A DNA stretch of 64,000 bases, taken from assembly GCF_029319185.1 (NCBI RefSeq), contig NZ_CP119754.1, positions 4,464,001-4,528,000 on the forward strand, given 5' to 3'. Positions 46,108 to 55,213 of the stretch are shown one piece after another (the first letter of the stretch is position 1; each line of letters starts with the position of its first letter). A program made the translations under genes and the position numbers. The notes under the pieces were generated by a model that had not been told where the DNA came from, made no database searches, and saw only the letters and a program-made list of their open reading frames with translations. The stretch comes from Superficieibacter sp. HKU1 (GTDB lineage Bacteria > Pseudomonadota > Gammaproteobacteria > Enterobacterales > Enterobacteriaceae).

Positions 46108-46881
46108 TTACTCGTCCTCTGCCCGACACAATGCAACAGTGTCTTCGATTAGGCGTCGTGCTACGGTGCCGGCTTCTGGCAGCAGCGGCAGGTTATCGTA
46201 GCGATACCAGCCTGCATCCAGCAGCTCTTTCGGGTCGATGACAATCTCGCCGCTGTCGTACTCTGCCATAAACGCGGTCATCAAAGACTGAGGAAACGGC
46301 CACGGCTGGGAGGTGACGTAGCGCAGATTCTTCACGGTAATCCCGCTCTCTTCCATCACTTCACGAGCCACCGTTTGCTCAAGCGTCTCGCCGACTTCAG
46401 TAAAGCCCGCCAGCACGGTATAAACGCCGTTACGATGGCGCGTATGCTGCGCCAGCAGAATGGAATCACCGCGCCGGATAGCGACGATAATGCACGGCGC
46501 AATCTGCGGGTAGTAACGTTCACGGCAGTGGCTGCACAGCATCGCCCATTCGGTCTTACTCGGGTGCATAGCATGACCGCAGTAGCCGCAGAATTTATGC
46601 GAACGATAGAACTCGGCTAGCTGTACGCCGCGCCCGGCAAGCTGGAAAAGTCCGGCATCCTGATTGATGACCTGACGTACCGATCCCATCTCCCGCTGAC
46701 GCTGTTGCTGCACCAGCCAGACCGTTTCGCCTTCCCATTCACCAATGTGGAGTGCGCTCTGGCCCACAAGATCAAAATTTCCTGCCTCGCCATGTGGTAA
46801 TTCTCCGGCGGGCAGCCATAATTTTTGTTCATGGCTGACTATCCACCAGCCGCGATCGGACTTCTCAATAATACGGACCAT
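46108..46881 (-). CDS. nudC: NADH pyrophosphatase / mRNA decapping enzyme
   Basis: 257 residues from ATG 46881 (MVRIIEKSDRGW), the E. coli length. The open frame extends to GTGs at 46887 and 46893, the former with better spacing from AAGG, so the start is not certain. Zinc ribbon CGYCGHAM ... CSHCRERY and a full Nudix box (GFTEVGETLEQTVAREVMEESGI) are visible. It splits NADH and removes NAD caps from RNA. Divergent from rsd. Confidence 0.96.
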   Translation of the reverse strand: MVRIIEKSDRGWWIVSHEQKLWLPAGELPHGEAGNFDLVGQSALHIGEWEGETVWLVQQQRQREMGSVRQVINQDAGLFQLAGRGVQLAEFYRSHKFCGYCGHAMHPSKTEWAMLCSHCRERYYPQIAPCIIVAIRRGDSILLAQHTRHRNGVYTVLAGFTEVGETLEQTVAREVMEESGITVKNLRYVTSQPWPFPQSLMTAFMAEYDSGEIVIDPKELLDAGWYRYDNLPLLPEAGTVARRLIEDTVALCRAEDE

Positions 46882-46979
46882 AATCACTTGCACAACCTTA
46901 GTTTCACTGGCATGTTGATAACATTATTTTTACATTTTTAGTGAACAATTTTTCTAATCTACATTTTACGGGGTCATTT

Positions 46980-47483
46980 ATGCTAAACCACCTGGAAAGA
47001 CTGACAGAGCGCGTCGGAGGAAGTAATGAACTCGTCGATCGCTGGCTACAGGTGCGCAAGCAGCTGCTTGTGGCTTACTACAATCTTGTTGGCTTCAAAC
47101 CCGGCAAAGAATCGGTGACCCAGCTTGATGAAAAAGCGCTCGATAATTTCTGCCATAACCTGGTTGAGTATCTTTCCGCCGGTCATTTCAGTATTTATGA
47201 ACGCATTATCAGCGAAATGGAAGGGGCAAGCCCACTTATCGCCGCGACGAAACTGTATCCGCTGCTGGAAGCTAATACTCAGGAGATCATGGGTTACTAC
47301 GATTCCAGCCTGGAAAATGCTATTGATCACGACAATTATCTCGAATTCCAGCAGGCGCTTTCCGGTATCGGCGAGTCGCTGGCCGCGCGCTTTACGCTGG
47401 AAGATAATTTGATCCAGTTGGCCTATGAGAACAACCTCAAAGAAAGTGCTAACGACGAAACGAATATCGCGCGCCCGGCTTGA
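46980..47483 (+). CDS. rsd: Regulator of sigma D (anti-sigma70 factor)
   Basis: 167 residues from ATG 46980 (MLNHLERLTERVGGSNELVDRW); E. coli Rsd is 158, the difference being in the C-terminal tail. An all-helical cytoplasmic protein that binds free sigma70 in stationary phase. The conserved core AGHFSIYERII ... YYDSSLENAIDHDNYLEFQQALSGIGESLAARF is present. GGGG precedes the ATG. The C-terminus (ENNLKESANDETNIARPA) is divergent. Confidence 0.95.
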   Translation: MLNHLERLTERVGGSNELVDRWLQVRKQLLVAYYNLVGFKPGKESVTQLDEKALDNFCHNLVEYLSAGHFSIYERIISEMEGASPLIAATKLYPLLEANTQEIMGYYDSSLENAIDHDNYLEFQQALSGIGESLAARFTLEDNLIQLAYENNLKESANDETNIARPA

Positions 47484-47540
47484 GTTCTTGAGTTTTAGCG
47501 CGTAAGTTACCTGCATTGCCCCTCTCACGAGGGGTTACAT

Positions 47541-47630
47541 CTTGTCGGAGTGCCTTTAGTAAAAGGCTGAGACCGTTAATTCGGGATCCGCGGAACCTGA
47601 TCAGGCTAATACCTGCGAAGGGAACAAGAG
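47541..47630 (+). promoter_or_regulatory. TPP riboswitch of the thiC operon
   Basis: CTTGTCGGAGTGCC ... GGGAACAAG form the P1 stem; the thi-box core is present (GGCTGAGA at 47565, then ACCTGATCAGGCTAATACCTGCG). Thiamine diphosphate binding should hide the thiC ribosome site or end transcription early. A CCCCTC/GAGGGG hairpin at 47519-47535 lies just before it. Confidence 0.95.
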
Positions 47631-47723
47631 TAATTCTGCTTTTGACGCTGCCGTTACAGGCAAAGTCCATCCATTACTCCATCCGTCGTCTGACAAGCCA
47701 CGTCCTTACTTTTGGAATGAGCT

Positions 47724-49619
47724 ATGTCTGAACCTAAAATGACCCGCCGCGAACAACGCGAGCACGCACAACGTTTTATCGACACGCTGGAAGGCACCGC
47801 TTTCCCCAACTCAAAACGTATCTACATTACCGGCTCACAGCCTGATATCCGCATTCCGATGCGTGAGATCCAGCTTAGCCCGACGCCTGTCGGCGGGAGC
47901 AAAGAAAATCCGCAGTTTGAAGACAACGAAGCCGTGCCGGTGTATGACACGTCGGGTCCGTATGGCGATCCTGACGTGAAAATTAATGTCCAGCAGGGGC
48001 TGGCAAAATTGCGCCAGCCGTGGATTGACGCGCGTCATGATAGCGAAGAGCTTCCCGACCGCAGTTCGGCGTATACCAAAGAACGCCTGGCGGACGATGG
48101 ACTGGACGACCTGCGGTTTACCGGCCTGCTGACGCCGAAGCGGGCGAAAAGCGGGCAGTGTGTCACCCAGTTGCATTACGCTCGCCAGGGTATCGTGACG
48201 CCGGAGATGGAGTTTATCGCCATCCGGGAAAACATGGGCCGCGAGCGCATCCGCAGTGAAGTGCTGCGCCAGCAGCATCCGGGCCAGGGTTTCGGCGCGC
48301 GTCTGCCGGAAAATATTACGCCGGAATTTGTCCGTGATGAAGTCGCCGCCGGGCGCGCCATTATTCCCGCCAATATTAACCATCCTGAATCCGAACCGAT
48401 GATCATCGGCCGCAACTTTCTGGTCAAAGTGAACGCCAATATCGGCAACTCGGCGGTCACTTCCTCTATTGAAGAAGAAGTGGAAAAGCTGGTGTGGTCG
48501 ACCCGCTGGGGCGCGGACACGGTGATGGATCTCTCCACCGGACGCTATATTCACGAAACCCGTGAGTGGATCCTGCGTAACAGCCCGGTACCCATCGGCA
48601 CGGTGCCGATCTATCAGGCGCTGGAGAAAGTGAATGGCATCGCTGAAGATCTGACCTGGGAAGCCTTCCGCGATACGCTGCTGGAGCAGGCGGAGCAAGG
48701 GGTGGATTACTTTACTATCCACGCGGGCGTGCTGCTGCGCTATGTGCCGATGACCGCCAGGCGTCTGACGGGGATTGTTTCGCGCGGCGGCTCGATTATG
48801 GCGAAATGGTGCCTGTCACATCATAAAGAAAACTTTCTCTACGAGCGCTTCCGCGAAATCTGCGAAATCTGCGCCGCCTACGACGTCTCACTCTCCCTCG
48901 GCGACGGCCTGCGTCCCGGTTCCATTCAGGATGCCAACGATGAAGCTCAGTTTGCCGAACTGCATACGCTGGGTGAATTGACCAAAATCGCCTGGGAGTA
49001 TGACGTGCAGGTGATGATTGAAGGCCCCGGCCATGTGCCGATGCAAATGATCCGCCGCAACATGACCGAAGAACTGGAACACTGCCACGAAGCGCCGTTC
49101 TATACGCTGGGACCGCTGACTACCGATATCGCACCGGGCTATGACCACTTCACTTCAGGCATCGGCGCGGCGATGATCGGCTGGTTTGGCTGTGCGATGC
49201 TCTGCTACGTCACGCCGAAAGAGCATCTCGGTCTGCCGAACAAAGAAGACGTCAAACAGGGGCTGATTACCTACAAAATCGCTGCCCACGCCGCCGATCT
49301 GGCGAAGGGCCATCCGGGCGCGCAAATTCGCGATAACGCCATGTCGAAAGCGCGCTTCGAATTCCGCTGGGAAGATCAGTTTAACCTGGCCCTCGACCCG
49401 TTCACCGCCCGCGCGTATCACGATGAAACCCTGCCGCAGGAATCTGGCAAAGTGGCACACTTCTGTTCCATGTGCGGGCCGAAATTCTGCTCGATGAAAA
49501 TCAGCCAGGAAGTGCGCGATTTCGCGGCGAAGCAGGAAGTGGAATCCGGCATGGCGGACATGTCCAATAGCTTCCGCGCCCGCGGCGGCGAGATCTACCT
49601 GCGACAGGAGGAAGTATGA
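47724..49619 (+). CDS. thiC: Phosphomethylpyrimidine synthase (radical SAM)
   Basis: 631 residues, the E. coli length. It converts aminoimidazole ribotide to HMP phosphate. The C-terminal Cys motif CSMCGPKFC binds the 4Fe-4S cluster; zinc/substrate His residues lie in GPGHVPMQMI and ALGP-like LGPLTTDIAPGYDH. GGAATGAG precedes the ATG. First gene of thiCEFSGH; its stop overlaps the thiE start (ATGA). Confidence 0.98.
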   Translation: MSEPKMTRREQREHAQRFIDTLEGTAFPNSKRIYITGSQPDIRIPMREIQLSPTPVGGSKENPQFEDNEAVPVYDTSGPYGDPDVKINVQQGLAKLRQPWIDARHDSEELPDRSSAYTKERLADDGLDDLRFTGLLTPKRAKSGQCVTQLHYARQGIVTPEMEFIAIRENMGRERIRSEVLRQQHPGQGFGARLPENITPEFVRDEVAAGRAIIPANINHPESEPMIIGRNFLVKVNANIGNSAVTSSIEEEVEKLVWSTRWGADTVMDLSTGRYIHETREWILRNSPVPIGTVPIYQALEKVNGIAEDLTWEAFRDTLLEQAEQGVDYFTIHAGVLLRYVPMTARRLTGIVSRGGSIMAKWCLSHHKENFLYERFREICEICAAYDVSLSLGDGLRPGSIQDANDEAQFAELHTLGELTKIAWEYDVQVMIEGPGHVPMQMIRRNMTEELEHCHEAPFYTLGPLTTDIAPGYDHFTSGIGAAMIGWFGCAMLCYVTPKEHLGLPNKEDVKQGLITYKIAAHAADLAKGHPGAQIRDNAMSKARFEFRWEDQFNLALDPFTARAYHDETLPQESGKVAHFCSMCGPKFCSMKISQEVRDFAAKQEVESGMADMSNSFRARGGEIYLRQEEV

Positions 49620-50260
49620 GTTATCAGCCTGATTTTCCCCCGGTTCCCTTCCGGCTGGGGCTGTATCCGGTCGTCGATAGCGTAGCGTGGATCGCCCGCC
49701 TGCTGGAAGCCGGAGTACGCACGCTGCAACTGCGTATTAAAGATAAACAGGATGAAGAGGTAGAAGCTGACGTCGTGGCGGCGATTGAACTGGGACGCCG
49801 CTATGATGCGCGATTATTCATCAACGACTACTGGCGGCTGGCGATAAAACATAAGGCCTATGGCGTACATCTGGGTCAGGAGGATTTAGAAACCACCGAC
49901 CTGAAAGCCATTCAGACTGCCGGGTTACGTCTTGGCGTCTCCACTCACGATAATATGGAAATTGATATCGCGCTGGCGGCAAGGCCCTCCTATATCGCTC
50001 TCGGTCACGTTTTCCCCACCCAAACCAAACAGATGCCCTCTGCGCCGCAGGGGCTGGATCAGCTCGCCCGCCATGTCCAGCGGCTTGCGGATTACCCGAC
50101 CGTCGCCATCGGCGGCATCAGCCTTGAACGCGCTCCGGACGTGCTGGCAACCGGCGTGGGCAGTATTGCCGTCGTGAGCGCCATTACCCAGGCAGCGGAC
50201 TGGCGGACCGCCACGGCGCACTTACTTCATCTTGCGGGGGTGGGTAATGAACGATCGTGA
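49616..50260 (+). CDS. thiE: Thiamine phosphate synthase
   Basis: 214 residues (E. coli 211). TIM barrel that joins HMP-PP and thiazole phosphate. Characteristic pieces: GVRTLQLRIKDK, LFINDYWRLAIKHKAYGVHLGQEDL, LGVSTHDN and VAIGGISLERAPDVLATGVGSIAVVSAI. ATGA overlap with thiC and 14-bp overlap with thiF. Confidence 0.97.
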   Translation: MSYQPDFPPVPFRLGLYPVVDSVAWIARLLEAGVRTLQLRIKDKQDEEVEADVVAAIELGRRYDARLFINDYWRLAIKHKAYGVHLGQEDLETTDLKAIQTAGLRLGVSTHDNMEIDIALAARPSYIALGHVFPTQTKQMPSAPQGLDQLARHVQRLADYPTVAIGGISLERAPDVLATGVGSIAVVSAITQAADWRTATAHLLHLAGVGNERS

Positions 50261-51002
50261 TTTTATGCGCTATAGCCGGCAGATCCTGCTGGAGGATATA
50301 GCCATCGGGGGCCAGCAAAAATTACTCGACAGCCGGGTACTGATTGTCGGGCTTGGCGGCCTGGGCGCACCTGCCGCGCTTTATCTGGCGGGTGCAGGCG
50401 TCGGCACATTGGTACTGGCGGACGATGACGAGGTTCATCTGAGCAACCTGCAACGCCAGATCGCCTTTACTACCGACGATATTGCCCGTCCGAAAGCGCA
50501 GGTGACGCAACAGCGTCTGTCGCGGCTTAATCCGGATATCGAACTGGTCGCCCTCGAACAACGGCTCACCGGCGACGCGCTCAACCACGCTGTAGCGCAG
50601 GCCGATGTGGTGCTCGACTGTACGGATAATATGACAACCCGTCAGGCTATCAACGCGGCCTGCGTTAAAACCAATACGCCGCTCATTACCGCCAGCGCCG
50701 TCGGCTTTGGGGGTCAGCTGATGGTGCTGACGCCACCGTGGTCCTACGGCTGTTATCGCTGTTTATGGCCGGATGAGAACGAACCTGAGCGTAACTGCCG
50801 CACGGCGGGCGTAGTGGGCCCGGTAGTGGGGGTGATGGGCTCACTTCAGGCGCTGGAGGCGATTAAGTTACTCAGCGGCATCCGTAGCCGTCATGGCGAA
50901 CTGCGGCTCTTTGACGCCAGGGCGAACAGCTGGCGCAGCCTGACCCTGCGCCGCGCCAGCGGCTGCCCGGTATGCGGAGGTCGTCATGCAGATCCTGTTT
51001 AA
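50247..51002 (+). CDS. thiF: ThiS adenylyltransferase
   Basis: 251 residues from ATG 50247 (MNDRDFMRYSRQ), the E. coli length. An E1-like enzyme: nucleotide loop VGLGGLGAPAALYLAGAGVG, DCTDNMTTRQ, zinc pairs CYRC and CPVC. It adenylates the ThiS C-terminus for sulfur transfer. Confidence 0.97.
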   Translation: MNDRDFMRYSRQILLEDIAIGGQQKLLDSRVLIVGLGGLGAPAALYLAGAGVGTLVLADDDEVHLSNLQRQIAFTTDDIARPKAQVTQQRLSRLNPDIELVALEQRLTGDALNHAVAQADVVLDCTDNMTTRQAINAACVKTNTPLITASAVGFGGQLMVLTPPWSYGCYRCLWPDENEPERNCRTAGVVGPVVGVMGSLQALEAIKLLSGIRSRHGELRLFDARANSWRSLTLRRASGCPVCGGRHADPV

Positions 51003-51186
51003 CGACCAACCAATGCAGTGCGCGGACGATCTTACCATCGCCGCCCTGCTTGACGGACTTCATCAACTCAAACCGGGCGCGGCGCTGGCGCTCAATCAAC
51101 AGATCCTGCCGCGCGAGCAGTGGGAACAACAGATCGTGCAGGAAGGCGACCAGATCCTGCTTTTTCAGGTTATCGCTGGAGGCTGA
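50986..51186 (+). CDS. thiS: Sulfur carrier protein ThiS
   Basis: 66 residues with a ubiquitin-like fold and the obligatory C-terminal Gly-Gly (VIAGG). Overlaps the end of thiF by 17 bp with TGCGGAGG as ribosome site. Carries sulfur as thiocarboxylate to ThiG. Confidence 0.96.
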   Translation: MQILFNDQPMQCADDLTIAALLDGLHQLKPGAALALNQQILPREQWEQQIVQEGDQILLFQVIAGG

Positions 51187-51187
51187 C

Positions 51188-51958
51188 ATGCTACGTATTG
51201 CTGATAAAACCTTTGATTCACATCTGTTTACCGGAACCGGTAAATTCGCCTCCTCACAGCTGATGGTAGAAGCCATTCGCGCCTCGGGTAGCCAGCTGGT
51301 GACGCTGGCGATGAAACGCGTTGATTTACGCCAGCATAATGATGCGATCCTGGCACCCTTGCTGGAAGCGGGTATCACACTGTTGCCCAATACCTCCGGC
51401 GCGAAAACGGCGGAAGAAGCGATATTCGCCGCACAGCTGGCCCGCGAGGCGCTGGGTACTCGCTGGCTGAAGCTGGAGATCCATCCTGACGCCCGCTGGC
51501 TGCTGCCGGATCCGATTGAAACCCTGAAGGCCGCCGACGCGCTGGTCAAACAGGGCTTTATTGTCCTGCCCTACTGCGGAGCCGATCCGGTGCTATGTAA
51601 GCGTCTGGAAGAAGTCGGCTGCGCCGCCGTTATGCCGCTCGGCGCGCCTATCGGTTCAAATCAGGGACTGGAAACCCGCGCTATGCTGGAGATTATTATT
51701 GAGCAGGCAACGGTGCCGGTCGTTATTGACGCCGGGATTGGCGCGCCCAGCCATGCAGCGCAGGCGCTGGAAATGGGCGCTGATGCCGTACTGGTTAATA
51801 CGGCGATTGCGGTGGCCGACGATCCGGTAATGATGGCGAACGCGTTCCGGCTGGCCGTTGAGGCTGGTGTCCTGGCGCGTCAGGCGGTGCCCGGCGCGCG
51901 CAGCAGCCTGGCCATTGCCACCAGTCCGCTGACAGGCTTTCTGGAGGCCAGCGCATGA
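51188..51958 (+). CDS. thiG: Thiazole synthase
   Basis: 256 residues from ATG 51188 (MLRIADKTFDSHLFTGTGKF), 1 bp after thiS; same length as E. coli. A TIM barrel that builds thiazole phosphate from DXP, ThiS-thiocarboxylate and dehydroglycine. Schiff-base Lys in WLKLEIHPD; phosphate site in VIDAGIGAPSHAAQALEMGADAVLVNTAIA. Confidence 0.97.
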   Translation: MLRIADKTFDSHLFTGTGKFASSQLMVEAIRASGSQLVTLAMKRVDLRQHNDAILAPLLEAGITLLPNTSGAKTAEEAIFAAQLAREALGTRWLKLEIHPDARWLLPDPIETLKAADALVKQGFIVLPYCGADPVLCKRLEEVGCAAVMPLGAPIGSNQGLETRAMLEIIIEQATVPVVIDAGIGAPSHAAQALEMGADAVLVNTAIAVADDPVMMANAFRLAVEAGVLARQAVPGARSSLAIATSPLTGFLEASA

Positions 51959-53082
51959 AAACCTTTACCGACCACTGGCGCACGCTAAACTGGGATGACA
52001 TTCGCCTGCGCATCAATGCCAAAACGCCCGCCGATGTGGAGCGGGCGCTTAACGCGACGCACCCGACGCGCGACGATATGATGGCCCTGCTCTCGCCTGC
52101 CGCCAGTAACGCTCTGGAGCCGCTGGCGCAGCGGGCGCAACGCCTGACCCGCCAGCGCTTCGGCAACACGGTCAGCTTTTATGTCCCGCTCTACCTTTCT
52201 AACCTGTGCGCCAACGACTGTACCTACTGCGGCTTCTCAATGAGCAACCGTATCAAACGTAAAACCCTGGACGAGGCGGAGATCGCCCGCGAATGCGATG
52301 CCATACGGGAAATGGGATTTGAACATTTACTGCTGGTTACCGGTGAGCATCAGGGTAAAGTCGGCATGGATTACTTCCGACGCCATCTGCCTGCGATCCG
52401 CCGCCGTTTCGCTTCGCTGCAAATGGAAGTACAGCCGCTGGCGCAGGAAGAGTATGCCGAACTGAAAACGCTTGGCCTGGATGGCGTGATGGTTTATCAG
52501 GAAACGTACCATGAAGCCGAATACGCCCGGCACCATCTGAAAGGCAAAAAGCAGGATTTCTTCTGGCGACTGGACACGCCGGATCGTCTCGGGCGGGCGG
52601 GGATCGACAAGATCGGCCTTGGCGCGCTGATTGGCCTGTCTGACAGCTGGCGCGTGGATTGCTATATGGTAGCGGAGCATTTGCTGTGGCTACAGAAGCA
52701 CTACTGGCAAAGCCGCTTTTCCATCTCCTTCCCGCGTCTGCGTCCCTGTGCGGGCGGCATTGAGCCTGCCTCAATTATGGATGAACGGCAGCTGGTGCAA
52801 ACTATCTGTGCCTTTCGCCTGCTGGCCCCGGAAATTGAGCTGTCGCTATCAACCCGTGAATCGCCCTGGTTTCGCGACCGGGTGGTGCCGCTGGCGATCA
52901 ACAACGTTAGCGCGTTCTCTAAAACGCAGCCCGGCGGCTATGCCGACGATCACCCTGAACTGGAGCAGTTTTCACCGCATGATGGCCGTCGCCCACAGGA
53001 AGTGGCCGATGCTCTCACCGCTCGCGGACTTCAGCCGGTATGGAAGGACTGGGACAACTTTCTGGGACGCGTCTCGCAATAA
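51955..53082 (+). CDS. thiH: Tyrosine lyase (2-iminoacetate synthase)
   Basis: 375 residues (E. coli 377). Radical SAM enzyme: cluster motif CANDCTYC (CxxxCxxC, near 85-92). It cleaves tyrosine to dehydroglycine for ThiG. ATGA overlap with thiG. Last gene of the operon. Confidence 0.97.
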   Translation: MKTFTDHWRTLNWDDIRLRINAKTPADVERALNATHPTRDDMMALLSPAASNALEPLAQRAQRLTRQRFGNTVSFYVPLYLSNLCANDCTYCGFSMSNRIKRKTLDEAEIARECDAIREMGFEHLLLVTGEHQGKVGMDYFRRHLPAIRRRFASLQMEVQPLAQEEYAELKTLGLDGVMVYQETYHEAEYARHHLKGKKQDFFWRLDTPDRLGRAGIDKIGLGALIGLSDSWRVDCYMVAEHLLWLQKHYWQSRFSISFPRLRPCAGGIEPASIMDERQLVQTICAFRLLAPEIELSLSTRESPWFRDRVVPLAINNVSAFSKTQPGGYADDHPELEQFSPHDGRRPQEVADALTARGLQPVWKDWDNFLGRVSQ

Positions 53083-53137
53083 TCGCGCAAGCCAGTGTCG
53101 GAAGATGAAAAAGCGTCCGTAACGCCTCGCAAAGCGC

Positions 53138-53172
53138 GCGTCGGGAAGTGGAAACCCATTTCCCGACGCTTT
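53138..53172 (+). terminator. thi operon terminator-like hairpin
   Basis: A 14-bp stem (GCGTCGGGAAGTGG / CCATTTCCCGACGC, one G-U pair) with loop AAAC, followed by TTTA. 56 bp after the thiH stop. The T run is short, so it may act with Rho or as a 3' barrier. Confidence 0.65.
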
Positions 53173-53241
53173 ACGCTCTCTCCGTCAGCAAAGGAAGCTG
53201 ACCAGGGCGGAATGCTTTCCTCTCACCGCCCTGCCTCACGC

Positions 53242-54387
53242 TCAGTAGACGGTGACTTTTGCAACTTTCGCTACTTTACCGTCGCGGGAAGGATTATCCG
53301 GAGTGACGCCGAGTGCGATGGCCCGGTACAGACCAGCCAGCTGAGCAAACAGAACGTAGAGCATGGCGGAAAATGACTCATGGAACTGGGCCAGTTCCGG
53401 ACTGGCAAAATGATAATAGCGGTCGCATACCTTCCGCTCATCGGACAACGCTTCGTGACCAATGCCGATTATCTGCGCCGTCGCGCTGCGTTCGCGGGTT
53501 AACTCGCTCATCATATCGAGATCGTAGCGGCGGATCTCCGGGCGCGCAGCGATATAGCCCACCACCGTCGCATCGCGATTGACGGTCAGTTTCGGGCCGT
53601 GACGAAATTCCAGCATCGAATGCCAGGCGGTCATGATGCGCCCGTTGCCCATCTCCAGCAGTTTGAGGCTGGTTTCGCAGGCGATGGCTTTCAGAGAGAG
53701 CGCGCCGACGGCCACCATATTGTCACGCGGTTCTGCGGCCCATTGCTCTATATCCGCGGCATAGTTGTCGAAGAAATAGGTTGCGCCACGCTGTAGCACA
53801 GGCAGTACATTCGCCAGCTCCGGCCAGCGATCCGGAGCCAGCAGCAGCATGATGTACCACATGGGCACGGTAAACTCGGACGTCGCTGCAAAACTGCCGT
53901 TGGAGGTGCCTTCCGGTACAGGGATAAACAGTCCGTTCGCGCGCTCGCTGGCCAGTTGCGCCAGACGGCTTTGCGCGTTATTGGTAATAGCAATATGCGG
54001 CGTGCCCGGATGCGCCGCCAGTTGACGTTCCACCACCTTAACGGTTTCTGGCGTGTTGCCGGAACTGCTGACCGATACCAGGATAAGATTTCCGCTGGCG
54101 ATTTCCGGTGCCAGTACCAGATCCGTTGCCGGGATCACCTCCACATGACGGGCTAATACGCTGCGTAACCAGTTAATGCAGGCCTGCGCTGCCAGCAGGG
54201 ACGATCCCGCACCGGTAATGATAATGCGACTTTCGGCATCGCACTGTTTCCAGAAGGCGTTGATGCTCTCGCGCTGCGCGTTTGCCTGGGCAAAACCTTC
54301 CTGCCACAGACGTGGCTGATTCTCTATTGCCGCAGCGGTTAACGCTGCGCCTTTTTCCTGCCACCAGCTTTCGTTATGATTCAGCAT
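53242..54387 (-). CDS. SIS-domain sugar isomerase/deaminase-like protein
   Basis: 381 residues from ATG 54387 (MLNHNESWWQEKGAALTAAAI), with GGAAAA 7 bp before it; the longer frame overlaps the GntR gene start region and lacks support. Two SIS domains: N-terminal IITGAGSSLLAAQACI ... VSVSSSGNTPETVKVV, and C-terminal EMGNGRIMTAWHSMLEFRHGPKLTVN. This pattern belongs to the AgaS/GlmS-isomerase-like group that acts on amino-sugar phosphates. Divergent from the GntR gene and part of the PTS island. A 7-bp GC hairpin (53204-53232) follows it without a T run. Confidence 0.8.
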   Translation of the reverse strand: MLNHNESWWQEKGAALTAAAIENQPRLWQEGFAQANAQRESINAFWKQCDAESRIIITGAGSSLLAAQACINWLRSVLARHVEVIPATDLVLAPEIASGNLILVSVSSSGNTPETVKVVERQLAAHPGTPHIAITNNAQSRLAQLASERANGLFIPVPEGTSNGSFAATSEFTVPMWYIMLLLAPDRWPELANVLPVLQRGATYFFDNYAADIEQWAAEPRDNMVAVGALSLKAIACETSLKLLEMGNGRIMTAWHSMLEFRHGPKLTVNRDATVVGYIAARPEIRRYDLDMMSELTRERSATAQIIGIGHEALSDERKVCDRYYHFASPELAQFHESFSAMLYVLFAQLAGLYRAIALGVTPDNPSRDGKVAKVAKVTVY

Positions 54388-54481
54388 AATGATTTTCCAG
54401 ATTTTGTTATCCTTACGTCTGGCGAACGTGGTGCCATCGCATTCCGACGCCAGTCTCTTAATGAATCTTTCCGGGACCGCC

Positions 54482-55213
54482 ATGAAGCCAGTCTATATTC
54501 TGATCCGCGACACGCTCAGGCGTGATATTCAAAACCAGAAGTATCCCGTCGGTGCACTCATCCCTTCTGAGCGCGAGCTGGCGGAAACGTATCAGGTAAC
54601 GCGCGCTACGGTTCAGAAAGCCATTGCCCATATGCAGCAGGAAGGCCTGGTGAAAAAAATCGTTGGCAAAGGCACGTTCGTTTGCCGGACCTTCGCTCCC
54701 CCGGTTTACCTGCTTAATCCGGAAGGGAAAAACAGCGCGCTGGGCGTCACGCAGGAACTGAGCGAGAAAGCCGTTATCACCAGCCAGCTGATTTACCATG
54801 TTCAGCAGCCGGCGGGTGCACATCTCGCCAGCCAGTTCGGCGTATCACCGGATGAGCCGGTTCACGCCATTCGCCGCGTGCGTCTCTTCGATGGCGTCCC
54901 GGCCCTGATCGAAGACAGCTATATTCCGCTGGCCATCGTCGCCACGATTGACGACGACACGTTACAGCACCACTCCCTGTACACGTTTATCGAAAAAGCC
55001 TGCCAGCAAAAAATCGGCGGTACGGATTCCGAAGTGGCCGCCAGCCTGTTTGATGCGGAAATGGCGAAACTGCTGAGCGTTCCGGTTAATTCTCCGATGC
55101 TGCATATTAAGGAGCGCACGTGGCTGGCCGACGGCACGGTGTTTAACTACTCCTGGAGTTATAACCGTGGCGACCTGTTCCGCATGCGCAGCCATAAAGT
55201 ACTTACGCCCTGA
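54482..55213 (+). CDS. GntR-family (HutC/UTRA) sugar-phosphate repressor
   Basis: 243 residues from ATG 54482 (MKPVYILIRDTLRRDIQNQKYPVGALIPSERELAETYQVTRATVQKAIAHM), GGGA upstream. The N-terminal winged helix is followed by a UTRA effector domain (GAHLASQFGVSPDEPVHAIRRVRLFDGVPALIEDSYIPL ... LHIKERTWLADG). UTRA repressors bind phosphorylated sugars such as glucosamine-6-P or cellobiose-6-P. The palindrome at 57886-57899 is the shape such proteins bind. Its 3' end overlaps that of the GH4 gene by 11 bp. Confidence 0.9.
   Translation: MKPVYILIRDTLRRDIQNQKYPVGALIPSERELAETYQVTRATVQKAIAHMQQEGLVKKIVGKGTFVCRTFAPPVYLLNPEGKNSALGVTQELSEKAVITSQLIYHVQQPAGAHLASQFGVSPDEPVHAIRRVRLFDGVPALIEDSYIPLAIVATIDDDTLQHHSLYTFIEKACQQKIGGTDSEVAASLFDAEMAKLLSVPVNSPMLHIKERTWLADGTVFNYSWSYNRGDLFRMRSHKVLTP

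Noticed and set aside
54388..54481. Operator for the GntR protein between the SIS and GntR genes
   Set aside because: Only an imperfect, widely spaced GTCTGGCG/CGCCAGTC repeat is present; no TGGT-N4-ACCA palindrome as at 57886.
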